Source of the DNA: an uncultured Neomegalonema sp.
GTDB taxonomy: Bacteria > Pseudomonadota > Alphaproteobacteria > Rhodobacterales > Rhodobacteraceae
Assembly: GCA_937958625.1 (NCBI GenBank)
Contig: CALGNO010000046.1
Coordinates: 1 to 35,162, forward strand
Reading direction: 5' to 3'
Length of the DNA stretch: 35,162 bases
Every line of letters begins with the position of its first letter. The first letter of the stretch is position 1. The notes beneath the pieces are model-generated. The model worked only from the letters and a program-made list of their open reading frames with translations. It was not told where the DNA came from and ran no database searches. A program made the translations under genes and the position numbers. Below are positions 6,750 to 14,192 of the stretch, piece by piece.

Positions 6750-7322
6750 ATGGCCATCGACGACGAACTGCGCGAGCGCTCCGGCGGGCAATGCGAGCTA
6801 TGCGCCGCGAAACCGGGGCGGGCAATCTTTGACCTGTCCCGCGATGGCGTCAGTGAGGCCGAAACGAGCGTGCTGGTCTGCGGCACCTGCGCGGCGCAGA
6901 TTGCCGACCCGGCGAAGACCGATGTGCATCACTGGCGCTGTCTCGGCGATGCCATGTGGTCGTCGACCCCAGCGGTGCAGGTAGTGGCGTGGCGAATGCT
7001 CGACCGGCTGAGCGGCGAAGGGTGGGCGCAAGAGCTGATGGATCAGCTCTATCTCGACGAGGCGACTTTGGCCTGGGCCCGCGCCGCGAAAGACAGGGAT
7101 GACGGGCCGCCGCATCTCGACGCTAACGGGACCGCCCTCGCGATGGGCGATACGGTCGTGCTGACGAAAGACCTGAATGTGAAGGGCACGGGCTTTACCG
7201 CCAAGCGCGGGACGGCTGTGCGCGGTATCTCGCTGGTGCCGGATAACCCGGCACAGATCGAGGGCCGGGTGAACGGCCAGCAGATCGTGATTCTGACGGA
7301 GTTCGTGAAAAAGAGCGGCTGA
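6750..7322 (+). CDS. PhnA-like zinc-ribbon protein
   Basis: The 190-residue protein has the PhnA layout. An N-terminal zinc ribbon (QCELCAAKPGR ... VLVCGTCAAQI) is followed by a helical middle. The C-terminal PhnA domain includes LAMGDTVVLTKDLNVKG, KRGTAVRGISL and VNGQQIVILTEFVKK. Despite the name, PhnA-family proteins are not phosphonate C-P lyase components, and the physiological role is poorly known. ATG 6750 follows GGGAG by 6 bases; an upstream in-frame start at 6684 overlaps the ubiK promoter area. Its stop is 2 bp from the stop of the convergent gene at 7325. Confidence 0.87.
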   Translation: MAIDDELRERSGGQCELCAAKPGRAIFDLSRDGVSEAETSVLVCGTCAAQIADPAKTDVHHWRCLGDAMWSSTPAVQVVAWRMLDRLSGEGWAQELMDQLYLDEATLAWARAAKDRDDGPPHLDANGTALAMGDTVVLTKDLNVKGTGFTAKRGTAVRGISLVPDNPAQIEGRVNGQQIVILTEFVKKSG

Positions 7323-7324
7323 GG

Positions 7325-7561
7325 CTATTTAAGGCCCTGTTTGCACTGGATGGGCGGGCCGCCGGTCGAGGAATAGCCGGTAACGCCGCAGGTCTCGCAG
7401 CGGTATTCGCGCAAGCGGCGACCGGGATCTCCGCTGGCAATCCATTGGCAGTTGCGCTTTGGCGGCGTCGGCTCTCCGCCGCCCGCATCCAGCCCGCGAC
7501 GGCGGCGATAGAACACGACCACAGCGATCAGGACGACGACACCAAGCAGCGGCCCGATCAT
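7325..7561 (-). CDS. Small membrane-anchored protein with a Cys-rich tail
   Basis: The 78-residue protein has one N-terminal membrane segment (LLGVVVLIAVVVFY, residues ~5-18), an Arg-rich stretch, then a C-terminal domain. The Cys residues lie in NCQW, YRCETCGVTGY and IQCK, a plausible four-Cys zinc ribbon facing the cytoplasm. I do not know its function. Its ATG overlaps the pgsA stop as ATGA, so translation is probably coupled to pgsA. That suggests a role at the membrane linked to phospholipid synthesis, but this is context only. Confidence 0.75.
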   Translation of the reverse strand: MIGPLLGVVVLIAVVVFYRRRRGLDAGGGEPTPPKRNCQWIASGDPGRRLREYRCETCGVTGYSSTGGPPIQCKQGLK

Positions 7562-8199
7562 GGCGCGACTCCATCCGCCTCGCGGATATAGCGCATTCCC
7601 TTACGAAAATAATCCCAGCCGGTCATCAGCGTCAGGGCTGCGGCAATCCAGAGCAGGCCCATGGAAATATAAAAGACATAGCCGCCACCGACCCGGGCGA
7701 TCTTCATCTTGCGCGCCGCCAGCTCGCCCGCGGGCTGGACATTGGCGATGTCGAAATACGTATTCCACCCCGCCGCCAAAAAGAGACCCCCGATAGCGAA
7801 CATCTGGGCCGTCGTCTTCCACTTCGCGAGCTTGGTGACGTCGAGCTTGATCGAACCAAGATACTCGCGCAGGCCGGAAACCAGTACCTCGCGCAGCAGG
7901 ATCACCGTCGCCGGAACCGCGAACCACCAGTTCACGCCATAGAGCACCGCGAGCGAGAAAAGCGCGATGATCACCATTGCCTTATCCGCAATCGGGTCGA
8001 GCATCTTACCGAAGGCGCTATGCGCATTATAGCGCCGCGCATACCAGCCATCGACGAAATCGGTGAAGGCTGCCCCCGTGAAGAGGAAAAAGGCGAGCCA
8101 GTCAGCGAGGGGCCGCTCGAATATCGCGAAGGACAGCGCGACGCAGGGCGCTGCGATTACGCGGATAATCGTCAGAATATTCGGTACGGTCCAGATCAT
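7558..8199 (-). CDS. pgsA: CDP-diacylglycerol--glycerol-3-phosphate 3-phosphatidyltransferase
   Basis: It makes phosphatidylglycerol phosphate from CDP-diacylglycerol and glycerol-3-phosphate at the inner membrane, committing to phosphatidylglycerol synthesis. The 213-residue protein carries the complete CDP-alcohol phosphotransferase motif DG-x2-AR-x8-G-x3-D-x3-D at residues 50-72, with the two metal-binding Asp residues D68 and D72. NILTIIRVIAAP at the N-terminus and four to six hydrophobic segments fit the family. It is divergent from the methyltransferase at 8242, with only 42 bp between the starts, and is followed by the coupled small gene at 7325-7561. Confidence 0.95.
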   Translation of the reverse strand: MIWTVPNILTIIRVIAAPCVALSFAIFERPLADWLAFFLFTGAAFTDFVDGWYARRYNAHSAFGKMLDPIADKAMVIIALFSLAVLYGVNWWFAVPATVILLREVLVSGLREYLGSIKLDVTKLAKWKTTAQMFAIGGLFLAAGWNTYFDIANVQPAGELAARKMKIARVGGGYVFYISMGLLWIAAALTLMTGWDYFRKGMRYIREADGVAP

Positions 8200-8241
8200 T
8201 GCGGCCTTGATAGCGGGAGTCGCCCCGCTTAGGAAGGCAAG

Positions 8242-8721
8242 ATGAGCAGGTTAGACAGTGTAATTCGACGCCTTTCGGCCCAGCGCGACTGCCTTGGCTG
8301 GGCGATCTCCCATGCGCCGGATGGAGCAGTCCTCGATCTCGGCCTCGGGAACGGGCGGACATACCATCACCTGAGAGAGATTGCGCCGGAGCGAGACGTC
8401 TATGTCATCGACCGCCGCATGGCCGCGCATCCTTCCTCGGTGCCGCCTGACGAATTCTATCTGGAGGGCGAAGCCGGGCCGATGGTCGAGGCGCTGGCGG
8501 GGCGGATCGGGCGACGCGTGGCGCTGGCCCATTACGACCTCGGCAATGGCGTGCCCGAGAATGACGTGCCTCTGGCGAAAGAGATTGCGGCGCTGTTGCC
8601 GAAGGTGCTGTGCGACGGGGCGCTGATCGTGGCGAATGCGGAATTGGACGGGTTCGAGCAACTGCCAACACCCGAGGGCGTGGCCAAAGGGCGGTACTTT
8701 ATTCAACGCTATTCGGCGTAG
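8242..8721 (+). CDS. Small class I SAM-dependent methyltransferase
   Basis: The 159-residue protein has motif I VLDLGLGNGRTYHHL at about residues 30-44 and an acidic motif II end (VYVIDRR). After them come a central LAHYDLGNG and C-terminal IVANAELDGFEQL. These features indicate a compact SAM-binding Rossmann fold, but I see no substrate signature. AGGAAGGC precedes ATG 8242. It shares the 42-bp divergent promoter region with pgsA, which may hint at a membrane-lipid or phospholipid substrate. Its stop codon lies inside a perfect hairpin. Confidence 0.75.
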   Translation: MSRLDSVIRRLSAQRDCLGWAISHAPDGAVLDLGLGNGRTYHHLREIAPERDVYVIDRRMAAHPSSVPPDEFYLEGEAGPMVEALAGRIGRRVALAHYDLGNGVPENDVPLAKEIAALLPKVLCDGALIVANAELDGFEQLPTPEGVAKGRYFIQRYSA

Positions 8722-8731
8722 CCGAATAGCG
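8707..8731. repeat. Perfect hairpin across the methyltransferase stop codon
   Basis: CGCTATTCGGC (8707-8717) and GCCGAATAGCG (8721-8731) form an 11-bp perfect stem with a 3-base loop. The TAG stop (8719-8721) sits in the loop and stem. No T-run follows, so it may act as a Rho-independent-like stem only weakly, or as an mRNA 3'-end stabiliser. Confidence 0.55.
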
Positions 8732-8765
8732 ACCAAAGCCCGCAAATGGCACTGACCGCGCGCGA

Positions 8766-8797
8766 CAGATGATTTTCGAAGAAAATCATTGAAAGCC
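8766..8797. repeat. Dispersed palindromic repeat, copy A
   Basis: Arms ATGATTTTC and GAAAATCAT with a GAA loop, preceded by CAG and followed by TGAAAGCC. Two diverged copies with the same frame (CAGATG ... ATCA ... GAGAGC) are at 19440-19472 and 25302-25335. All three are intergenic, as expected for a REP-like element. Confidence 0.55.
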
Positions 8798-8822
8798 CTG
8801 CCAAGCGGTGACTCGACATCAA

Positions 8823-8838
8823 GTACGCAATCACGTAC
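8823..8838. promoter_or_regulatory. Likely YefM operator
   Basis: Two GTAC cores (8823-8826 and 8835-8838) lie 12 bp apart directly before the antitoxin gene. In E. coli, YefM-YoeB represses its own operon through TGTACA-type palindromes, so a similar autoregulatory site is plausible. The boxes end 9 bp from the ATG and no clear ribosome site is visible between, so the mRNA may be leaderless or nearly so. Confidence 0.45.
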
Positions 8839-8847
8839 ATTACGGCG

Positions 8848-9099
8848 ATGAAAATCACGTCTTCAACCGAATTGCGCGCAAACCTCGCCGCCATGATGGA
8901 CGAGGTGAATGACAGCCATGCGCCGCTGATTGTGACACGCTCCACTGGAAAGCCGGTGGTTATGGTCTCATTGGAAGATTACGCCGCGATCGAAGAAACC
9001 CTTTATTTGCTGTCCAGCCCTGCCAACCGCACCCGGCTGAATGCGGCGATAGCGGCCTTGGATAAAGGCGAAGGCAGCGCGCGCGATCTGGTTGAATGA
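8848..9099 (+). CDS. yefM: Type II antitoxin, Phd/YefM family
   Basis: The 83-residue protein has the N-terminal DNA-binding Phd/YefM domain: [40 protein letters not shown]. Its C-terminal toxin-wrapping tail is [18 protein letters not shown]. It should neutralise YoeB and repress the operon. The stop overlaps the toxin start by ATGA. GTAC repeats upstream are the likely operator. The pair lies between conserved housekeeping genes, as mobile TA modules often do. Confidence 0.94.
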   Translation: MKITSSTELRANLAAMMDEVNDSHAPLIVTRSTGKPVVMVSLEDYAAIEETLYLLSSPANRTRLNAAIAALDKGEGSARDLVE

Positions 9100-9350
9100 A
9101 CCTGATCTTCGCGCCCCAGGCCTGGGAAGACTATCAATACTGGCTGAAAACCGACCGCGCCATGCTCCGCAAGATCAACGGGTTGATCCGCGAAATCACG
9201 CGAACACCGTTTGAGGGCACCGGAAAGCCCGAGCCGTTGAAGGGTGATCTATCCGGCTGGTGGTCTCGCCGGATCAATCGCGAGCATCGCCTTGTGTATC
9301 GGGTAACGGGCGGCGCGGTACAGATTGCGCAGGCGCGGTATCATTATTGA
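9096..9350 (+). CDS. yoeB: Type II toxin YoeB
   Basis: This is an 84-residue ribosome-dependent mRNA interferase, the same length as E. coli YoeB. It keeps [21 protein letters not shown] and REHRLVY. Aligned to E. coli numbering, the catalytic residues E46, R65 and H83 and the terminal Tyr are all present, so the toxin should be active. Translation is coupled to the antitoxin by a 4-base overlap. The stop lies only 3 bases from the stop of the convergent aminotransferase gene, so no room exists for a separate terminator. Confidence 0.95.
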   Translation: MNLIFAPQAWEDYQYWLKTDRAMLRKINGLIREITRTPFEGTGKPEPLKGDLSGWWSRRINREHRLVYRVTGGAVQIAQARYHY

Positions 9351-9353
9351 CGC

Positions 9354-10517
9354 CTATCCCAACAGCTTCCCGATCCGGTCCAGCGCGGCCTCGATATTCT
9401 CTTCCGAATTGGCATAGCTGAAGCGCAGATAGCCGTCGCCGTTCACGCCGAAGCTGGTGCCCGCGATGGTGGCCACGCCTGCTTCTTCGAGGATACGGGT
9501 TTGCAGGGTTCGGGCGTCGATGCCGGTGGCCTCGATATTCGGGAAGGCGTAGAACGCCCCGGCACTGTCGGCACAGCGGAACCCCGGCAAAGCATTCAGG
9601 CGCTGCACGATCAAGCGGCGGCGCACGTCGAACGCGGTCATCATCGCGTCGACATCATCCTGCGGCCCTTGCAAGGCGGCAATGCCCGCGAATTGCGTCG
9701 CGGCGTTGACGCAGGAATGGTTGTTGACGCACAGGCGCTCGGCGGCATCGACCAAGGCATCTGGCCAAACCGCATAGCCCAGCCGCCAGCCGGTCATCGC
9801 ATAGGTCTTTGACCAACCATCGAGCACGATCAGCCGGTCGCGGATTTCGGGATAGGCGAGCCAACTGACATGCTCGCGTCCGTCATAGAGCATCCGGCTG
9901 TAAATCTCGTCCGAGAGGATCGCCACATCGGGCCAGTCGGCCAGCCCTGCGATCAGCTTTTCGACCTCGGCTTTGGGCGTCACCCCGCCCGTCGGATTGC
10001 CGGGGGAGTTGACGATGATCAGCCGGGTCCGCGGGGTGATCTGCGCCAGCACTTCGTCGGCGCTGAACCCGAAATCGCGGTCTTCATGCAGGGCCATGGG
10101 CACCGGGGTCGCGTCGGTATACTGGATCATCGAGCGATAGATCGGAAAGCCGGGGTCGGGATAGATAACCTCGGTTCCGGCTCCGCCGAACATGAGGATC
10201 GAGAAGAACATCGTCGGCTTGCCGCCGGGCATGATCGTGATGTTTTCCGGCGAGACCGTCACCCCTCGACGGTCGGCGATGTCGGCACAAACCGCCTCGC
10301 GCAGGGCCGGAATGCCTTTTGCGGGGGTATAGCCGTGATGGCCGTCGCGCAGGGCCTTGATACCCGCCTCAACGATATGCGGCGGGGTCGGGAAGTCGGG
10401 CTGACCGATGCCGAGATTGATGATGTCCTTGCCCTGAGCCTGCAACTCGCCCGCCCGCGCCAGTACGGAGAAGGCGCTTTCGGTGCCGATGCGGGAGAGG
10501 GCGTCATTCGGGATCAT
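9354..10517 (-). CDS. PLP-dependent class I/II aminotransferase
   Basis: The 387-residue fold-type I aminotransferase resembles the aspartate/aromatic aminotransferase group. Visible are IINLGIGQPDFPTP, HHGYTPAKGIPALREAV, VNSPGNPTGG, and the PLP-binding Lys in DGWSKTYAMTGWRLGY (about residue 235). Near the C-terminus are the substrate-binding Arg in YLRFSYANS and the usual small domain. The substrate (aspartate, aromatic or branched-chain amino acid) cannot be decided from sequence. ATG 10517 is preceded by AGGAGCCGACCC. It stands alone, with a short CTTCG repeat in its leader. Confidence 0.9.
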   Translation of the reverse strand: MIPNDALSRIGTESAFSVLARAGELQAQGKDIINLGIGQPDFPTPPHIVEAGIKALRDGHHGYTPAKGIPALREAVCADIADRRGVTVSPENITIMPGGKPTMFFSILMFGGAGTEVIYPDPGFPIYRSMIQYTDATPVPMALHEDRDFGFSADEVLAQITPRTRLIIVNSPGNPTGGVTPKAEVEKLIAGLADWPDVAILSDEIYSRMLYDGREHVSWLAYPEIRDRLIVLDGWSKTYAMTGWRLGYAVWPDALVDAAERLCVNNHSCVNAATQFAGIAALQGPQDDVDAMMTAFDVRRRLIVQRLNALPGFRCADSAGAFYAFPNIEATGIDARTLQTRILEEAGVATIAGTSFGVNGDGYLRFSYANSEENIEAALDRIGKLLG

Positions 10518-10550
10518 GGGTCGGCTCCTGTAACATCTTTCTTCGCCACG

Positions 10551-10584
10551 CAGCGCTTCGCTTCGCTTCGCTTCGCTTGCGCTG
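10551..10584. repeat. CTTCG short tandem repeat inside an inverted repeat
   Basis: Four perfect CTTCG copies (10556-10575) are framed by CAGCGC (10551-10556) and GCGCTG (10579-10584), which can pair. The element lies in the 120-bp gap upstream of the aminotransferase start. It may vary in copy number. No function is evident. Confidence 0.5.
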
Positions 10585-10637
10585 AACGTCGCTTAACGAC
10601 GCCTTGGCAGAGAGGTATCGCTTCTTTCGGGCCTTGG

Positions 10638-11105
10638 CTAGCGCCCTGCCTTCAACCGCACCAGCGCCGTATCGAGCGCCTGCAAAAATCGCGAACGGTC
10701 TTCTTTTTTGAACGCCGACGGCCCGCCCATCTGTTCACCGCCCACTCGCAAATCGGCCATCAGGTTGCGCGTCGCCACCGCCGACCCGATGGAATCCGGG
10801 GTAAAGGGCTTGCCCGTGGGCGAGAGCACCGTCGCCCCCACCGCGACCCCGCGCTCGGCCAACAGAATATCCGCCGTCACGATGACCGAGGCCGCATCGG
10901 CGCGCTCGGCAATCCAGTCATCGGCGGCATCGGGATCGGCGGGGACCACCACACGCTGTACGAGGGGATGATCGGGGATGCGTATCCCGCCATTCGAGAC
11001 GACGGTGACGGCAACCGCATGGCGAAAGGCGACCTTGTAGACCTCTTCCTTCACCGGGCAGGCATCGGCATCGACCAGAATATGCGGCGAAGGGGCATCG
11101 CTCAT
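10638..11105 (-). CDS. YaiI/YqxD family protein (DUF188)
   Basis: The 155-residue protein matches the YaiI/YqxD family, related to PIN-like nuclease folds. It has ILVDADACPVKEEVYKVA, VVSNGG, PADPDAADDWIAE, VTADILLAERG, and SPTGKPFTPDSIGSAVATRNLM. The acidic residues in VDADACPV and VTADI are typical of the putative metal site. The biological role is unknown. The gene stands alone, leftward, divergent from the RTX gene. Confidence 0.92.
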   Translation of the reverse strand: MSDAPSPHILVDADACPVKEEVYKVAFRHAVAVTVVSNGGIRIPDHPLVQRVVVPADPDAADDWIAERADAASVIVTADILLAERGVAVGATVLSPTGKPFTPDSIGSAVATRNLMADLRVGGEQMGGPSAFKKEDRSRFLQALDTALVRLKAGR

Positions 11106-11303
11106 GGCGCTTTCCTCTTATTTCGACTCCGGGCCAAGCGGACCCGGACGGGCCGTATTACATCGACATGTCACGAAATGTCGCGCGCCCTCAACCACAA
11201 CTCGCTTGTGAGACCCAGGATTTCAATTTAGCATTGTACCGAGGGCGATGACGCGAAACGTGACGAGACCACACCGCCCGGTTTTTCTCGGGAGCTAAAG
11301 ATC

Positions 11304-13400
11304 ATGTTCGGCATCAATATCTTCGACGATTCAACCGTCGCCTCATCCGGCCTGTCGGCAGCAGACATCCAGACCATCAAGGACTCGATCCAGATCGCCG
11401 CCGATGTTTGGGGTCGCCATATCGACGCGCCCGATGCCGTGATCGATATTCGGCTTGGTATTTACGAGATTGCAGGCAACCCGCTGGCCACCGCCGGGGC
11501 GAGCTATTTCTCGTCCGGCGGTCCTTGGGAATCCCGGGTGACTCAGGAATTTGCGGACAATAACGACGACTCGCCGGGCACACGAGATGCCCAGATCAAT
11601 ATCGACCTGTCGCGCTGGAATACGCCGGACTACTATTATTTCGATGACAGTTACGAGGCTGACCCCGTCGGATTGCCGAGCAACCGGTTCGATTTTCTGT
11701 CGGTGATGGTCCATGAATTCGGGCATATTCTGGGTCTGAGCCGTGCGAGCAACTTTACCACCCCGTTCGATGCGCTGGTGACCCAGATCGGCGGCGTCAG
11801 CTATTTCACCGGGGCCAATGCGGTCGCGGCCAATGGCGGACAGAATATCGAGCTGGATGGCAGCCACTATGCCGATACCGACCTGCTGGACCCGTTCACC
11901 AATCAGGGACAACGCGGCAATATCACCCCGGTGCATATCGGTATCTGGGAAGATATTGGCGTTCCAATCGTGTCAAATACCAATGACGACGATACCCTCT
12001 GGGGCTTTGAAGAAGTCGATGACAGTCTGGTCGGCGGCGGTGGCAGAGACCGGATCTATGGCCTGTCGGGCCAGGATACTCTGGACGGCAGCAGTGGGAA
12101 TGACCGGCTCTATGGCGGGCGCGACGGCGATGTGCTGAACGGCGGCAACGGCATCGATTGGGCACATTACGACGACTCGCTTGCGGCGGTCACGATCAAC
12201 CTCGGCGCAAACACCGCATCGGGCGGGGATGCCACCGGGGACAGCTTTATCGACATCGAGCGAATCCAAGGCTCGGATTTCGACGATGATCTGACCGGCA
12301 GCTCCGGCGCGGACTTTCTCAGCGGCGGCAATGGCGATGACGACCTTAGCGGCAGCGGCGGCGATGATACCTTGCGCGGCGATGCCGGGGCCGACGATCT
12401 GAATGGCGGCGGCGGCACCGATACCGCCTCGTATAATGCATCGAACGCGGCTGTGACGATCAACCTGCAAACCGGCTCCTTCACCGGCGGTCATGCCGAG
12501 GGCGATACGGTGACCTCCATCGAGCGTATTCTGGGGTCGCGCCATGACGACTCGATTACCGGTGATGGCAGCGCAAACATCCTCGATGGCGAGCGCGGCG
12601 ATGATACGATCGATGGCGGCGGCGGCAACGACATCCTGCGCGGTGCGGCGGGGTCCGACGACCTTGATGGTGGCACCGGCGTCGATTGGTCCTATTACAA
12701 CAGTTCCAGCGCGGCCATCTCGATCCGGTTGGACCAGGCGGTCCAATCCGGCGGCGATGCGGAAGGTGACACACTAACCAGCATCGAGCGCATCTTCGGG
12801 TCGCGCTATGACGACGTTATCATCGGCGATAGCGGCAATAACCTGCTGCAAGGGCATCATGGCGATGACGAATTGCAAGGGCGCGGTGGCAGTGACATCC
12901 TGCGCGGCGATGCCGGGGGCGACATTCTCAACGGCGGCGGCAGCTTCGACTGGATTTACTACAACAGCTCGAACGCAGCCGTAACCATCAACCTCGGCAC
13001 GGGCGAAGCATCGGGCGGCCATGCGACCGGCGATACGATCATCAGCATCGAACGCGTGTTGGGCTCGCGCTTTGCCGATACGATCACCGGCAATGACGAC
13101 GATAACTTCCTGCGCGGGCGCGGCGGCAACGATACGCTCAACGGTGCCGAGGGCGATGACCGGCTCGAAGGAGAGAGCGGCTCGGATACCTTCGTATTCA
13201 AGGATGGCGAGGGCGATGACATCGTCGTCGATTTCCAAAGCGGCAGCGATGTGCTCGACGTCGAGGCAGCAAACTTCAACGCCCTGAGCATCAACAATAA
13301 CAGCGACGGCGATGCGGTCGTGGATTTCGGCGGCGGGACGGTGACGTTGCTCGGGGTCGACGAGAGCGATTTGGGCAACGGCGACTTCATCTACTCCTGA
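11304..13400 (+). CDS. Secreted RTX protein with HEXXH metalloprotease-like domain
   Basis: This is a 698-residue, strongly acidic, Ca2+-binding protein. Residues ~1-230 form a metalloprotease-like domain with HEFGHILGLS (H137, E138, H141). The metzincin third His position is an Arg here, so the third zinc ligand is not obvious. Residues ~245-640 are RTX nonapeptide repeats (GGxGxDxL) interleaved with beta segments. The larger unit starting at I284, T372, V460 and F548 repeats with an exact 88-residue period. The C-terminus (VTLLGVDESDLGNGDFIYS) looks like a type I secretion signal. There is no Sec signal peptide, which fits. GGGAGC precedes ATG 11304. No type I secretion genes are in the window. 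Confidence 0.88.
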   Translation: MFGINIFDDSTVASSGLSAADIQTIKDSIQIAADVWGRHIDAPDAVIDIRLGIYEIAGNPLATAGASYFSSGGPWESRVTQEFADNNDDSPGTRDAQINIDLSRWNTPDYYYFDDSYEADPVGLPSNRFDFLSVMVHEFGHILGLSRASNFTTPFDALVTQIGGVSYFTGANAVAANGGQNIELDGSHYADTDLLDPFTNQGQRGNITPVHIGIWEDIGVPIVSNTNDDDTLWGFEEVDDSLVGGGGRDRIYGLSGQDTLDGSSGNDRLYGGRDGDVLNGGNGIDWAHYDDSLAAVTINLGANTASGGDATGDSFIDIERIQGSDFDDDLTGSSGADFLSGGNGDDDLSGSGGDDTLRGDAGADDLNGGGGTDTASYNASNAAVTINLQTGSFTGGHAEGDTVTSIERILGSRHDDSITGDGSANILDGERGDDTIDGGGGNDILRGAAGSDDLDGGTGVDWSYYNSSSAAISIRLDQAVQSGGDAEGDTLTSIERIFGSRYDDVIIGDSGNNLLQGHHGDDELQGRGGSDILRGDAGGDILNGGGSFDWIYYNSSNAAVTINLGTGEASGGHATGDTIISIERVLGSRFADTITGNDDDNFLRGRGGNDTLNGAEGDDRLEGESGSDTFVFKDGEGDDIVVDFQSGSDVLDVEAANFNALSINNNSDGDAVVDFGGGTVTLLGVDESDLGNGDFIYS
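12153..13208 (+). repeat. Four tandem 264-bp units in the RTX gene
   Basis: Units begin at 12153, 12417, 12681 and 12945, exactly 264 bp (88 codons) apart. Each encodes DW/DT-x-x-Y, a TINL beta segment, SGG-x-A-x-GD, an IER-x-x-GS-x-x-DD-x-I stretch and then RTX nonapeptides. Units 2-4 are visibly closer to one another than to unit 1. This suggests stepwise internal duplication. Confidence 0.85.
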
Positions 13401-13425
13401 GGTCGCCCCGCCGCAACTGAACGGG

Positions 13426-13635
13426 TCAGCGCGGCCCCGCGCTGTTCCCGCGCCAGTCGAGGGCCGTTTCCGTCGCTATCGGTACGGCCTTGCCATCGCT
13501 GTCGAGGGCTTGCAGTGCGAGCGCCGCGAGGATCGTCAGGCACAGGGCCAGCAGACCGTCGCGCAGGCGGCCAAAGCCGCGCTCGAAGGGCGTCGGCGCA
13601 ATTTGTCCGATTTGAATATCGTCCATGGCAGACAT
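13426..13635 (-). CDS. Small single-pass membrane protein, unknown function
   Basis: The 69-residue frame has AGGAA about 8 bases before its ATG (13635), a soluble N-terminus (MDDIQIGQIAPTPFERGFG), one hydrophobic segment LLALCLTILAALALQAL, and a short polar tail. I do not recognise it. A longer overlapping frame in another phase (13391-13702) lacks a ribosome site and hydrophobic pattern. It converges on the RTX gene with 25 bp between stops. Confidence 0.5.
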   Translation of the reverse strand: MSAMDDIQIGQIAPTPFERGFGRLRDGLLALCLTILAALALQALDSDGKAVPIATETALDWRGNSAGPR

Positions 13636-13844
13636 CGGTTCGTTCCTTCTGTCGGCGACGCGGGGGTGCGTCGATGACGAGGAATACGCAATGACCTTTC
13701 ATGACGATAACGAATGATTGTTGCGTGGCTCATAACCGATGAGAATAGTCCAAGGGTCTGTGCGATGGCGTGCCGTTGAATAACGCGGGCTGTGTCATAT
13801 GCTTGTGAGATCTGTCATGCCTCATCGCCCCGAAAGGCCACCCC

Positions 13845-14138
13845 ATGGACGATACCACCCGCACCGAAATCGAGGCCGCCGTGTTCCGCCGCCTCCGCGA
13901 TCACCTGCGCAAGCGGACCGATGTGCAGAATATCGACATGATGAACGACACGGGCTTTTGCCGGAATTGCCTCAGCCGGTGGTATGACGAAGCCGCCGCC
14001 GAGCATGAGCTTGAGATCGGCAAGGAAGCGGCGCGCGAAATTGTCTACGGGATGCCCTTTGCCGAATGGAAGGCGAAGTATCAGACCGAGGCGACGGATG
14101 CGCAGAAGGCCGAGTTTGCGAAGGCAAGCCACGACTAA
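13845..14138 (+). CDS. DUF1244 family protein
   Basis: The 97-residue cytoplasmic protein matches the DUF1244 family. It has AVFRRLRDHL, RTDVQNIDMMNDTGFCRNCLSRWY, and AREIVYGMPFAEWKAKYQ. The CRNC pair could bind metal, but that is not established. GAAAGG precedes ATG 13845 by about 9 bases. The gene is single, rightward, and converges on the DUF4139-type gene. Confidence 0.92.
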   Translation: MDDTTRTEIEAAVFRRLRDHLRKRTDVQNIDMMNDTGFCRNCLSRWYDEAAAEHELEIGKEAAREIVYGMPFAEWKAKYQTEATDAQKAEFAKASHD

Positions 14139-14192
14139 CCAGTGACTGAGTGTTGCCCCGGATAACGCGGTGCGTTTCCGGGGATGCGAGAC

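Noticed and set aside
9870-11231. + strand frame of 453 codons
   Set aside because: It is antisense to the aminotransferase and YaiI-family genes, with composition typical of a shadow frame.
12153-13208. Regular DNA repeats that might be mistaken for a CRISPR array
   Set aside because: They are 264-bp in-frame coding units of the RTX gene, without short repeats and unique spacers. No CRISPR array is present in the window.
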